Part shown: positions 44,967-54,022 of the stretch, in pieces
Numbering within the stretch: the first letter of the stretch is position 1
Layout: each line of letters starts with the position of its first letter
NCBI RefSeq assembly: GCF_008704205.1
Contig: NZ_VXLC01000008.1
Coordinates: 186,001 to 250,000 of the forward strand
Direction of reading: 5' to 3'
DNA: 64,000 nt
DNA from: Nocardia colli
GTDB lineage: Bacteria; Actinomycetota; Actinomycetes; Mycobacteriales; Mycobacteriaceae
Notes under the pieces: model-generated
The model's database searches: none
What the model was told of the DNA's origin: nothing
Seen by the model: only the letters and a program-made list of their open reading frames with translations
Position numbers and translations under genes: made by a program

Positions 44967-45944
44967 TCACAGCACGGGCCGGTCGAGCGCCGCGAGCAGG
45001 TCGTTCGCGGCGAGCGATCCGGGCGCCCGGCCGTCGCGGGCGAAGGAGTTGGCCAGCAGATGGATCCGCTCGTTGACCGGGGTCGGCACCCCGTGCAGGC
45101 GGCCGAGGAGCACGATTTCGCCGTTGAGGTAGTCGGTTTCGATGGTGCCGGTGCCGCGGGCCAGGCTCTGCCACGACGAACTGCCGGACCGGCGGGCGCT
45201 GTCGATCTTCAGGATGTCACCGCGCCGGGCCCGGTCTTCGGCCGGCGACACGAACGGGATGCCCGCCGCGTCAAGGACTTTCATGCCCTCGGCCTGAGCG
45301 AGTTCGAGCAGCTCGGCAACGCCGTCGCCCGGCTGGACCGTCGCGTCGATCGCGTTGCCGAGGTTCATCAGCAGCTTGTGGTACTTCCAGCGCATGACGT
45401 CGGCCCGCGGCTCGGACTGGCAGCCCGCCGAACGGAACGCCGCCGCAATGGATTCCGCCGTCTCGTCCACGCCTGCGGGGTATCGGCCGAGATCGAGGAT
45501 GGCGGGCACCGGCCACGCGTACGGCTCTACCACGCCCGGCTCCAGGTGCGTGCTCGGGAACATCACGCAGACGCCGTACACATTCGGGAACAGCCGCAAC
45601 GCGGCGCGCTCGTTGGCGACGCCGTTCTGCACGCAGACGATCGGCGTCGCCGGATCGACCACCGCGGCCAGGTCCCGCAGTGCCGCTTCGGTATTCATGC
45701 TCTTCATCGCCAGCAGCACCACGTCGCCGGGCGCGCTGTCGAGTTCGGCCGGGCTCGCCACCGCCTCGATCGGCAACGACTCGGCACCGTCGCCGGTCAC
45801 CAGGCGCAGCCCGTCCGCTCGAATCGCGTCCAGATGCGGCCCGCGCGCGATGAGCACGACCTCGTGCCCCGCCCGGTGCAGCAGCCCGCCGAGGCTGCCG
45901 CCGACCGCACCCGCCCCGTACACAATGAACCGCTTGGTAGCCAT
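44967..45944 (-). CDS. ketopantoate reductase-like (ApbA/PanE family) oxidoreductase
   Basis: The 325-aa protein starts FIVYGAGAVGGSLGGLLHRAGHEVVLIAR with the NADP-binding GAGAVG, has the family's LAMKSMNTEAAL and CVQNGVANE motifs, and the catalytic-Lys segment MRWKYHKLLMNLGNAIDA. The C-terminal half GTGTIETDYLNGEIVLLGRLHGVPTPVN also fits PanE. It may reduce ketopantoate for CoA synthesis, but several actinobacterial paralogs have other 2-keto or imine substrates, and no pan genes lie nearby. Confidence 0.82.
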   Translation of the reverse strand: MATKRFIVYGAGAVGGSLGGLLHRAGHEVVLIARGPHLDAIRADGLRLVTGDGAESLPIEAVASPAELDSAPGDVVLLAMKSMNTEAALRDLAAVVDPATPIVCVQNGVANERAALRLFPNVYGVCVMFPSTHLEPGVVEPYAWPVPAILDLGRYPAGVDETAESIAAAFRSAGCQSEPRADVMRWKYHKLLMNLGNAIDATVQPGDGVAELLELAQAEGMKVLDAAGIPFVSPAEDRARRGDILKIDSARRSGSSSWQSLARGTGTIETDYLNGEIVLLGRLHGVPTPVNERIHLLANSFARDGRAPGSLAANDLLAALDRPVL

Positions 45945-46105
45945 GCCCCGAGCCTGCCAGTTCGAGCCCGATGCCGCCCGTTCAGCCGGCCGCGACCCAC
46001 TCGGCCTGCTCGCGGTCGCCCGCTCAGGCGGCCCGGATCAGTAGGATCGGTTCCGCTGTCGGGTGGGGTTCCACTCCAGGTCGCATTCGCTCAGAAGGAT
46101 GGCCG

Positions 46106-47713
46106 ATGCTGCGTTTCTTCCTGTTCGGCGCGCTGGTGCCGCTGGTGCTGATCGTCGGCTTCGCCGCCGTGATCGGCGGCTGGGCCTGGTCGGTGGTGCT
46201 GATCCTGCTCGGGGCCCTGCTGCTGCTCGGCGTCTACGACCTGCTCCAGCGCAAGCACTCGTTGCTGCGGAACTATCCGCTGCTCGGGCATCTGCGCTAT
46301 CTGCTCGAGGAGGTCCGGCCGGAGATCCAGCAGTACTTCGTGGAGCGCAATTTCGACGGCCGCCCCTACGACCGCGAGGTCCGCTCGACGATCTACGAGC
46401 GCGCCAAGGGAATTCACGGCGAGCAGTCCTTCGGCACCGAGCGCGACCTGAACGCGATCGGCAGCGATTACCTGGTGCATTCGATCGCGCCGGTGCCCGA
46501 ACCCGCGGAGCCGCCGCGGGTCATGGTCGGCGGGCCGGATTGCACTCAGCCCTACGCGATGTCGCTCATGAACGTCTCGGCGATGAGCTTCGGCGCGCTG
46601 TCGGCCAACGCCATCCGCGCCTTGAATCGCGGTGCGGCCCTTGGTGGTTTCGCGCACGACACCGGCGAGGGCGGACTCACCTCCTATCACCTCGACGGCG
46701 GCGGCGACCTGATCTGGGAGCTGGGGTCGGGCTATTTCGGCGCCCGCACCGAGGCGGGCGAATTCGACCCGGCGCGGTTCGCGGACAAGGCCGCCGACGA
46801 CCGGGTGAAGGCAATCTCGTTGAAGCTCAGTCAAGGTGCGAAACCGGGCATCGGCGGCGTGCTGCCCGCGGCGAAGGTGACCGCGGAGATCGCCGGCTTC
46901 CGCGGCGTGCCCGCGCACGTGAAATGCGTGAGTCCACCGATGCATTCGGCCTTCTCGACGCCGCGGGAGATGATCGAGTTCATCGCGCGCCTGCGCGAAC
47001 TGTCCGGCGGCAAACCGGTCGGCTTCAAGCTCTGCGTCGGCTCCCGGATCGACGTGATCGCGTTCTGCAAAGCGATGCTGGCCGAGGGGATCACGCCGGA
47101 CTTCATCACCGTCGACGGCGCCGAGGGCGGAACCGCCGCCGCGCCACTGGAATACGAGGACCATGTCGGCCTGCCGCTCACCGACGGGCTGATGACCGTG
47201 CACAACGCGCTGGTCGGCACCGGACTACGGGACCGGATCAAGCTCGGCGCCAGCGGAAAGGTCGCCACCGCAAGCGATATCGTCATCCGGCTGATCCAGG
47301 GCGCCGACTTCACCAACTCCGCGCGGGCCATGATGATGGCGGTCGGCTGCATCCAGGCCATGGTCTGCCACACCAACAAGTGCCCGGTCGGCGTGGCCAC
47401 TCAGGACCCCAAGCGCGCCCGCGCACTCGACGTGGCGGACAAGAGCCTCCGGGTTCAGCGCTATCACCAGGCGGTCGTCGAGCAGGCGGTCGGACTGATG
47501 GCCACCCTCGGTGTCCAGCAGCCGGCCGATCTCACCCCGCACATGCTGCGCAAACGGATCTCCGCCACCACCGTCCGCTCCTACGCCGAGCTGTACGAAT
47601 GGCTCACTCCCGGAGAGCTTCTCGCCGAGACCCCGGCGGCCTGGCGCGAGGACTGGAATTACGCCTCGGCCGACTCGTTCCGGATCAACGCGCCGCATCC
47701 CGCCGCGCGATGA
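46106..47713 (+). CDS. membrane-anchored FMN-binding glutamate synthase-like protein
   Basis: The 535-aa protein has two N-terminal membrane segments (LFFLFG-type run at about 3-20 and VVLILLGALLLLGVYDLL at about 26-45). It then shows the FMN-binding domain of glutamate synthase large subunits: MNVSAMSFGALSANAIRALNRGA, GEGGLTSYH, KPGIGGVLPAAKVT, DGAEGGTAAAPLEY and HTNKCPVGVATQDP. The glutaminase domain and the glutamate synthase C-terminal domain are missing. Such stand-alone proteins have unclear activity, possibly amino-acid or NADH redox reactions at the membrane. AAGGA precedes ATG 46106. Confidence 0.85.
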   Translation: MLRFFLFGALVPLVLIVGFAAVIGGWAWSVVLILLGALLLLGVYDLLQRKHSLLRNYPLLGHLRYLLEEVRPEIQQYFVERNFDGRPYDREVRSTIYERAKGIHGEQSFGTERDLNAIGSDYLVHSIAPVPEPAEPPRVMVGGPDCTQPYAMSLMNVSAMSFGALSANAIRALNRGAALGGFAHDTGEGGLTSYHLDGGGDLIWELGSGYFGARTEAGEFDPARFADKAADDRVKAISLKLSQGAKPGIGGVLPAAKVTAEIAGFRGVPAHVKCVSPPMHSAFSTPREMIEFIARLRELSGGKPVGFKLCVGSRIDVIAFCKAMLAEGITPDFITVDGAEGGTAAAPLEYEDHVGLPLTDGLMTVHNALVGTGLRDRIKLGASGKVATASDIVIRLIQGADFTNSARAMMMAVGCIQAMVCHTNKCPVGVATQDPKRARALDVADKSLRVQRYHQAVVEQAVGLMATLGVQQPADLTPHMLRKRISATTVRSYAELYEWLTPGELLAETPAAWREDWNYASADSFRINAPHPAAR

Positions 47714-47717
47714 GTCG

Positions 47718-48266
47718 TCAGGCGACCTCGGTCGCGCAATCGCGGTGCGCGGCAACGCCATAGCCGGGCACGTTGATGCCGGGCACGTCCGCGCCCAGCG
47801 CGATGATCTGGTTCAACGTGTTGTGATGCTGCTGCACCTCGGCGATCTGGCCGTCCTGGAACCGGATCTCGCTGAGAAATGTTGCGTGGTAATGCCGTTG
47901 GCTCTCCACCGCGGTGAAGTCGCCCTCGATATTGGCGAACCAGGAGTGCGGCGCGGCGAACGGGCGCACGGCGATGCGGCACAGGCTGCCCGGCTGCCAC
48001 AGCTCGGCGCTCCACCAGAGCATGCTCTCGCCCAGTTCCGCGCGGCCCTGGATGGTGTCCGGCAGGCCGGGCAGCTGCCACGGCGCGTGGAATCGCACGT
48101 CGGCGGTGACCAGGTCCAGGATCTGCTCGTGGTCCTGGAGGAAGAGGAGCTCGTAGAAGCGTTCGATCGCGGCGCGTTCGACTGCCGCGTCGGGTAGTCC
48201 GACGGAGCCGGTGCTCCGGGCGCCGATACGTCTCCGGTCCTGCGGAGCGGTTGTCATGCTGATCAT
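47718..48266 (-). CDS. SnoaL/PhzA-B-like NTF2-fold protein
   Basis: The 182-aa protein has one NTF2-like domain from about residue 30: IERFYELLFLQDHEQILDLVTADVRFHAPWQLPGLPDTIQGRAELGESMLWW and later FLSEIRFQDGQIAEVQQHHNTLNQI. This pattern resembles SnoaL-like and PhzA/PhzB-like proteins, many of which are cyclases, isomerases or ligand binders. No phenazine genes lie nearby. ATG 48266 follows GGGAAGG. It is convergent with the glutamate-synthase-like gene. Confidence 0.75.
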   Translation of the reverse strand: MISMTTAPQDRRRIGARSTGSVGLPDAAVERAAIERFYELLFLQDHEQILDLVTADVRFHAPWQLPGLPDTIQGRAELGESMLWWSAELWQPGSLCRIAVRPFAAPHSWFANIEGDFTAVESQRHYHATFLSEIRFQDGQIAEVQQHHNTLNQIIALGADVPGINVPGYGVAAHRDCATEVA

Positions 48267-48742
48267 CACAAGCCTTCCCATCGTGCCGGTCGATCGCTCG
48301 AAGATGAGTCAGCAAATCATGAGCAAACATGAGCCGTCAACGAGTATCCGGCAGATCCGCTGTGGCGCTCGCCACTGGTCAGCGCCACGCCCGGGCCGCA
48401 CCGGCCTGGTTGCCGACCATCGTCGGCGGCCATAACCTGGGAATCGAATGTGTGCCAGGTCGGGCTGTGCCGTCGAGGTCGGGGCTCGGCGACCACCGGG
48501 GGAATGAAGTACCGCGTTTCGTGATCGGGGCCTGTGTCGATGTCGATGATTCTCTTTCTCCTCCTCCAGCCGTTCCTCGGCGATGAAGCCGCCCAGCAGT
48601 TGGCGATCCAGTTCCGGCTAGGCCCCGACAACTGACGGGGCTCCACTGGCGAAAGCGCACTCTCGCGGCCCGGTAAACTGCTGAGCGGGATAGTAAGTCG
48701 AGGGTGCGCAGCGGGAAGCGCACGGCGAACACAGGAGAAATC
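48267..48742. other. 476-bp divergent intergenic region with one hairpin
   Basis: GTGGCGCT (48362..48369) pairs with AGCGCCAC (48381..48388) over 11 bases. Other open frames here lack binding sites and family likeness. The promoter of the L,D-transpeptidase gene probably lies near 48670..48700 (GGTAAACT and GGATAGTAAG), but I could not assign hexamers firmly. Confidence 0.4.
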
Positions 48743-49957
48743 ATGTCGAGTCGCCGCTTCCGATCCAGTGTTGCCGGGATTGTCATCCTGGTAACGGCAC
48801 TGGTGGTTGCCGGTTGTTCAGCGTCGGAGTCGAAGAAGCCGGGATCGGCCGACCCCGCGCCTCCCGCCATCTCCATCACCCCGGCGTCGGGCGCGAAGGA
48901 TGTCGATCCGAAGGCCCCGGTCCAGGTGACCGCGGGCGACGGCGTGCTGACCTCGGTCACCATGACCAACGAGAAGGGCAAGCCCATCGAGGGCATCTTC
49001 ACGCCGGACAAGACGGCGTGGAAGCCCACCGAGCCGGTCGGCTACGGCCACTCGTACACGATCACCGCCGAGGGCCTGACCATCACCGGCCGCAGCGGCC
49101 CGCTGACCTCGACGTTCTCCACGCTGACGCCGAACAACCAGACCAAGGTGTACTTCGAGACCACCGGCGGCGGCCTGCTCGACGGCGGCACCTTCGGCGT
49201 CGGCGCGGTGATCGCCGCGCACTTCGACGAGGACGTCCCGGACCGGGCGCTCGCCGAGAAGCGGCTGAAGGTCACCACCACCCCGCAGGTCGAGGGCTCC
49301 TGGTACTGGCTGGACAACCAGCACGTGCACTGGCGGCCGAAGGAGTACTACCCGTCCGGCACGAAGGTCTCGGTCGAGGCGAACATCTACGCGGTCGACC
49401 TCGGCGGCGGCCTGTACGGCCAGGAGGACACCAAGGCGTCGTTCACCATCGGCGCCTCGCACGTCTCCATCGCCGACGACAACAACAAGCAGGTCCAGGT
49501 GTTCGAGAACGGCAAGCTGATCCGTTCCATGCCGACCTCGATGGGCATGGGCGGCAGCGAGAACGTCGGCGGCAAGACCATCACCTTCTGGACCCAGCCG
49601 GGCGTCTACACGGTGATGAGCAAGGCCAACCCGGTGATCATGGACTCCTCCACCTTCGGCCTGCCGGTCAACTCCCGGCTCGGCTACAAGGAAACCATCA
49701 ACTGGGCGACCCGGATCAGCACCGACGGCATCTACCTGCACGAGCTGGCCTCCACGGTGTGGGCGCAGGGCAACACCAACACCTCGCACGGCTGCCTGAA
49801 CCTGAGCCCGGAGAACGCGCGATGGTTCTACGACTTCGCGGTGCCCGGCGATGTGGTCGAGGTCCGCAACACCGGCGGCGCGCCGCTCGACGTCTGGCAG
49901 AACGGCGACTGGGGCGTGCCGTGGGATCAGTGGCAGGCCGGCAGCGCGCTGAAGTAG
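48743..49957 (+). CDS. L,D-transpeptidase lipoprotein (YkuD with Ig-like domains)
   Basis: The 404-aa precursor has a lipobox VAGC24 after a basic, hydrophobic leader. It then has two beta-rich immunoglobulin-like domains (about 45-145 and 150-250) and a C-terminal YkuD catalytic domain with the motif H349-G-C351 (NTSHGCLNLS) and an upstream INWATRISTDGIYLHE. This is the layout of mycobacterial LdtMt2-type enzymes, which form 3-3 cross-links in peptidoglycan and resist most penicillins. CAGGAGA precedes the ATG. Confidence 0.93.
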   Translation: MSSRRFRSSVAGIVILVTALVVAGCSASESKKPGSADPAPPAISITPASGAKDVDPKAPVQVTAGDGVLTSVTMTNEKGKPIEGIFTPDKTAWKPTEPVGYGHSYTITAEGLTITGRSGPLTSTFSTLTPNNQTKVYFETTGGGLLDGGTFGVGAVIAAHFDEDVPDRALAEKRLKVTTTPQVEGSWYWLDNQHVHWRPKEYYPSGTKVSVEANIYAVDLGGGLYGQEDTKASFTIGASHVSIADDNNKQVQVFENGKLIRSMPTSMGMGGSENVGGKTITFWTQPGVYTVMSKANPVIMDSSTFGLPVNSRLGYKETINWATRISTDGIYLHELASTVWAQGNTNTSHGCLNLSPENARWFYDFAVPGDVVEVRNTGGAPLDVWQNGDWGVPWDQWQAGSALK

Positions 49958-50019
49958 TAAGGCCAGCATCTTCGGACTGGCTCCCGACAAAACGTATGGG
50001 TCACTCGTAGCGTCGGAGT

Positions 50020-51411
50020 GTGGACGAAAACCTTGCCAACGACCTCGCCGAGCTGCCCGCACTGCTTGATGCGGTGCGGGAGTCGGCGACGGACATGCTG
50101 ACCGGCATCGAGACGCGGCCGGTCGCGCGGGCGCCGAAAGCGGTGGGGGCCGAGGAGCTTCCGGAGCACGGCGTCGGCCTGCGCGCGGCGCTCGCGCGGT
50201 TCCGGGAGCGGTGGGAGCCGCAGTTCTCCGGGAGCGCGGGGCCACGCTACTTCGGTTTCGTCACCGGTGGCGCCACGCCGGCGTCGGTCGCGGGCGACTG
50301 GCTGACCGGGGTGCTCGATCAGAACGCCATGTCGGGCGAGGATTCCGCGGCGGTCGAGCTGGAACGCCAGACGGTGCGCTGGATCGGGCGGATGTTCGGG
50401 CTGGAGGAGCACACCGGGGCGTTCGTCAGCGGGGCGACCATGTCGAATTTCGTCGGCCTGGCCATCGCTCGGGAGTGGCTGGGTGAGCAGCTGGGGATTT
50501 CGGTGGCGCAGGCCGGAGTCGGCGCGCTCGGGGCGGTGCCGGTGCTGTCGGGGACGCCGCATTCCAGCATCGTGAAGTCGTTGTCCATGCTCGGAATCGG
50601 CCGGGACAGTGTGCGATTGGTGCCGACCCGGCCCGGGCGGGAGGCGGTCGATGTGGATCGGCTCGCCGAAGCGCTTGCGGCGCTGGATGGCCGGCCGGCG
50701 ATCGTGGTCGCCAATGCGGGGACGGTGAATACCGTCGACTTCGATGATCTGCGCGCGATTGCCGTACTGCGGCAACGTTATCCGTTCTGGTTGCATGTCG
50801 ACGGGGCGTTCGGCGCGTTCGCGGCGCTGACGCCGGAGCACGCGACGCTGGTCGATGGACTGGGCGAGGCGGACTCGGTGTGCGTCGATCTGCACAAGTG
50901 GTTGAACGTGCCCTACGACGCGGCGGTGCAGTTCACCCGGCATCGGGATCTGCAATTGCGGGTCTTCCTGAATTCCGCCGCGTATCTGACCGCCCCCAGT
51001 GACACACCGGATTTCGGACATCTGGTCCCGGAGAACTCGCGGCGGTTGCGCGCGCTCACCGCGTGGTTCTCGCTGACCGCGTACGGGCGCGACGGGCACC
51101 GGGACATCGTGCAGCGCAATATCGCCAGCGCGAACAGCCTGGCCGAGCAGCTCACCGCGAGTGGCCTGCTCCGGCTGGTCGCTCCGGTCCGGCTCAACGT
51201 CGCCTGCTTCACGCTGGCCGATCGGCCGACGTCCGAGCGGGTCGGCGCGCTGGTCGATGCGATCGCCGAGACCGGCGAAACCTTCGTGACCCCAACGGTT
51301 TACGACGGGCAGCCGGCGGTGCGCGCCGCGTTCAGCAACTGGCGGACGACCGACGCCGACGTGGACCGGGCGGCCAAGGCGATCATCGCGGCGGCACTCG
51401 CCCTGTCCTGA
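50020..51411 (+). CDS. PLP-dependent group II decarboxylase
   Basis: The 463-aa protein has the pyridoxal-phosphate decarboxylase fold: the TPHSSIVKSL segment with His181, the Asp261 in LHVDGAFGAFAAL and the Schiff-base Lys293 in CVDLHKWLNVPYD. This matches group II aromatic-L-amino-acid/glutamate-type decarboxylases. The start is GTG at 50020. The specific amino acid is not predictable; low likeness in the substrate loop could also mean a desulfinase-like or transaminase-like role. It is convergent with the HxlR gene. Confidence 0.85.
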   Translation: MDENLANDLAELPALLDAVRESATDMLTGIETRPVARAPKAVGAEELPEHGVGLRAALARFRERWEPQFSGSAGPRYFGFVTGGATPASVAGDWLTGVLDQNAMSGEDSAAVELERQTVRWIGRMFGLEEHTGAFVSGATMSNFVGLAIAREWLGEQLGISVAQAGVGALGAVPVLSGTPHSSIVKSLSMLGIGRDSVRLVPTRPGREAVDVDRLAEALAALDGRPAIVVANAGTVNTVDFDDLRAIAVLRQRYPFWLHVDGAFGAFAALTPEHATLVDGLGEADSVCVDLHKWLNVPYDAAVQFTRHRDLQLRVFLNSAAYLTAPSDTPDFGHLVPENSRRLRALTAWFSLTAYGRDGHRDIVQRNIASANSLAEQLTASGLLRLVAPVRLNVACFTLADRPTSERVGALVDAIAETGETFVTPTVYDGQPAVRAAFSNWRTTDADVDRAAKAIIAAALALS

Positions 51412-51414
51412 TCG

Positions 51415-51885
51415 TCAGCCGGCCGCCTCGGTGGCGGGCGGCGCGTGGAAGCCCGGACCGGGGTGCGGCTCGACGTCGCGCGGGTCGATCTCGGTGCGGC
51501 AGTGTTCGCACACCGTCACCGGCGTGATCGCGTGACCGCAGGTGCGGTGTTCGAGAATCAGCGGCGGTCCGTCCGGGTCGGCCAGGTGCCGGTCGCCCCA
51601 CGCCGACATCGCGATGATGATCGGATACAGCTCGCGCCCCGCGGCGGTGAGGTGGTAGTCGACCCGGCCGCCGCCCTCGTCGGTGCGGGCGAAGATGCCC
51701 GCGTCGATCAGCATGCGCAGGCGGCTGGTGAGCAGGTTGCGGTTGGTGATGCCGATATTGCGGGCGAAATCGCTGAACCGGCGCACGCCGAAGAACGCCT
51801 CGGCGATGACCAGGATGCTCCACCGGTCGCCGAGCAGCTCGACGACACGGGTCACCGAATCATCGGCCGGGCGTCGGATGGTCAT
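51415..51885 (-). CDS. HxlR-family transcriptional regulator
   Basis: The 156-aa protein has the HxlR winged helix: VVELLGDRWSILVIAEAFFGVRRFSDFARNIGITNRNLLTSRLRMLIDAGIFAR, then YHLTAAGRELYPIIIAMSAWGDRHL. The extra C terminus carries CGH and CEHC, a possible small zinc-binding hook found in part of the family. It is divergent from the P450 gene with an imperfect palindrome in between, so it probably controls the P450. Confidence 0.9.
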   Translation of the reverse strand: MTIRRPADDSVTRVVELLGDRWSILVIAEAFFGVRRFSDFARNIGITNRNLLTSRLRMLIDAGIFARTDEGGGRVDYHLTAAGRELYPIIIAMSAWGDRHLADPDGPPLILEHRTCGHAITPVTVCEHCRTEIDPRDVEPHPGPGFHAPPATEAAG

Positions 51886-51910
51886 GCGGTTATCTTCGCA
51901 TCCGTCATCG

Positions 51911-51945
51911 GTATTGCATTCCTACTGTCGGTATCGGAATAATAC
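51911..51945. promoter_or_regulatory. HxlR/P450 divergent operator-promoter
   Basis: GTATTGCATTCC (51911..51922) is mirrored by GGAATAATAC (51936..51945) with two unmatched bases, around CGGTATC. TAATAC (51940..51945) could be a -10 for the P450 gene with TTGCAT (51914..51919) as a -35, though the 20-base spacer is long. The arrangement suits HxlR control. Confidence 0.5.
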
Positions 51946-51993
51946 TACCCAGCCGAGCGCAGCCAGGCACGGGCCGATGAAGGTGGGAGTCCC

Positions 51994-53241
51994 ATGACGT
52001 CAGAACAGTCGATCGCCGATTACATCCGGTTGCTCGATCCCGCCGAGCGACCGGACCCCTATCCCCTGTTCGCCCGGCTGCGCGAGCGCGGACCGTTCCG
52101 GATCGGCACCGCGCCGGTCGTCATCGTGCCCGGCCACGCCGACTGCGCGGCCGTCCTGCGCGACCCGCGGGTGAGCGTCGACCGGTCGCTGGGGAAGCTG
52201 CAACTCAGCTCGATGCCGATCTACGACGCCTCGAATACCCCTGCGGAGCAGGTGAAACCGTCGTTCCTGTTCCTCGATCCGCCGGATCACACCCGGCTGC
52301 GGCGGCTGGTGTCGAAGGCGTTCACCCCGCGCGTGGTGCAGCAGCTCGAACCGCGGATCACCGAGATCGTCGACGATATCCTCGACAAGCATTCGGCGGC
52401 AGAGACATTCGACGCCGTCACCGAATTCGCCTACCCGCTGCCGGTGACCGTCATCTGCGAGTTGCTCGGTGTGCCGCTGGAAGACGAAGCGCAGCTGAGT
52501 CATTGGTCCTCGCTGCTGTCGCGCACACTGGACCCCACGTCCCGGCACGCCGCCGAACATCAGGTCGATCCGGCCGAATTGCAGCGCGCCGGAACCGAAC
52601 TCAGCCGCTATTTCGAGCGTCTGACCGAACGCCGCCGCACCGATCCGGGACCGGACCTGCTCTCCCAGCTGATCGCGGCGGAGGACGCCGGGGACATGCT
52701 CACCCACGACGAGCTGATCTCCACCTGCGCGCTGCTGCTCGTCGCCGGGCACGAGACCACGGTCAACCTGATCGCGAATGCCACCCTCGCGCTGCTGCGC
52801 CGCCCCGCCGAACTCGCCGCGCTGCGCGCGAATCCCGAACGGGCACAGGGCGTTGTCGAGGAGACGCTGCGCTTCGATCCGCCGGTGCAGTTGATTCCGC
52901 GGATCGCCGCCGAGGATCTCCCGGTCGGCGACCTCACCGTCGAGCGCGGCGACCTGGTGGTGATGCTGATCGCCGCCGCACAGCGCGACCCCGCCGCGTT
53001 CCCCGATCCGGACCGCTTCGACCCGGCGCGCGACAGCCGCCACCTCGCCTTCGGACTCGGCGCGCACTTCTGCCTCGGCGCGCCACTGGCCCGGCTGGAA
53101 GCGCGGATCGCGCTCACCCGGCTCGCGCAACGCGTCGAATCACCGCGCCTGCCCACGGATCCGCCGGTCTATCGCGAACACGTGAACCTGCGCGGCCCGG
53201 CGCATATGCCGATCGAGTACGCCGCGATCCGGCCTCGTTAA
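51994..53241 (+). CDS. cytochrome P450
   Basis: The 415-aa soluble bacterial P450 has the I-helix oxygen motif LLVAGHETTVNL, the ExxR motif EETLRFDPP and the heme-binding loop FGLGAHFCLGAPLAR with Cys360. It is a monooxygenase needing ferredoxin and reductase supplied elsewhere; none lies beside it. GAAGGTGGGAG precedes the ATG. Its stop overlaps convergently with an SDR-like gene by 4 bp. Divergent HxlR suggests induction by a small molecule. Substrate unknown. Confidence 0.93.
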   Translation: MTSEQSIADYIRLLDPAERPDPYPLFARLRERGPFRIGTAPVVIVPGHADCAAVLRDPRVSVDRSLGKLQLSSMPIYDASNTPAEQVKPSFLFLDPPDHTRLRRLVSKAFTPRVVQQLEPRITEIVDDILDKHSAAETFDAVTEFAYPLPVTVICELLGVPLEDEAQLSHWSSLLSRTLDPTSRHAAEHQVDPAELQRAGTELSRYFERLTERRRTDPGPDLLSQLIAAEDAGDMLTHDELISTCALLLVAGHETTVNLIANATLALLRRPAELAALRANPERAQGVVEETLRFDPPVQLIPRIAAEDLPVGDLTVERGDLVVMLIAAAQRDPAAFPDPDRFDPARDSRHLAFGLGAHFCLGAPLARLEARIALTRLAQRVESPRLPTDPPVYREHVNLRGPAHMPIEYAAIRPR

Positions 53242-53891
53242 CCGTCGTAGGAGGTGTGCGGCGTCCATTCGCCGAGGGGCCGGGTCGCGGCGGCGTGCAG
53301 CGCCTCGGCGACCCGCTCCCTGGTGAACGCGCCCTCGCCGAGCACGCCGTTGATCTGCACCGCGACGGCGCGAAAACCCTTGGGCGCCAAGGTGGTATCC
53401 AGGCTGGTGACCAGATTCCGGACCGCCGCCTTCTGCACGCCGAGCGACGCCGCCTGATTCCACGGCTTGTCCGCCGCGGCACTCCCGGTGACCAGCACCC
53501 GCGCGCCCTCGGCGAAGAACGGCAGCGCCGCCTGGACGGCGGGCAGCAGCGCGGCCGCACCGATGGCGAAATCCTCGATCAACTCCGGCACCGACAGCTG
53601 CAACGGATCGGACTGCCGGAACATGCTCGGGTTGAAATGCAGCACGTCGATCCGGCCGTGCTGCTCCCCCACCGCGGTCACCACGCGGGCGATGTCGGCC
53701 GGATCGGACAGATCGACGCCGACGCCCTCCGCGTCGAAGCCCTCGCCGCGTAACTGTGCGGCCAGCGGCTCGGCCTCGGAGGGCAGTCGGCAGGCGAGGA
53801 ATACCGCATAGCCGTCGTCGGCGAAAAGTCGGGCGACAGCCAATCCGACACCGGGACCGGCGCCGAGCACGAGAAGCACGGGAGCAGACAT
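53238..53891 (-). CDS. SDR-fold protein with altered active site
   Basis: The 217-aa protein has the Rossmann motif LVLGAGPGVGLAVARLFADDGYAVFLACR, Asp60 in VGVDLSDP and an NPSMF segment. The catalytic serine region VTGSAAADKP keeps Ser137, but the YxxxK motif reads L150-G-V-Q-K154, so the catalytic Tyr is Leu (codon ctc). It may therefore be a non-oxidoreductase SDR, for example a binding or regulatory protein. It follows the P450 gene in convergent orientation. Confidence 0.78.
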   Translation of the reverse strand: MSAPVLLVLGAGPGVGLAVARLFADDGYAVFLACRLPSEAEPLAAQLRGEGFDAEGVGVDLSDPADIARVVTAVGEQHGRIDVLHFNPSMFRQSDPLQLSVPELIEDFAIGAAALLPAVQAALPFFAEGARVLVTGSAAADKPWNQAASLGVQKAAVRNLVTSLDTTLAPKGFRAVAVQINGVLGEGAFTRERVAEALHAAATRPLGEWTPHTSYDG

Positions 53892-54022
53892 GATCCCGAG
53901 CCTAGAGCCCCAGTTGCCGCGCTCTCGTTTTCCGCTGCCTAACCGGGGATGATCTGGGTATTACGCGCGCGTGCGTACTCTCGAACGAGTCGGACGAGGA
54001 ACAAGACGGCGAGGAACGATCC

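Noticed and set aside
47718..48266. Phenazine biosynthesis locus (from PhzA/B-like protein)
   Set aside because: Only an NTF2-fold protein is present; none of the phenazine core genes lies nearby, so the fold alone does not support the pathway.
48317..48646. 109-codon minus-strand frame in the gap before the L,D-transpeptidase
   Set aside because: Contains a GGAGGAGG stretch but no start codon at a suitable distance and no family likeness; the hairpin at 48362 lies inside it.
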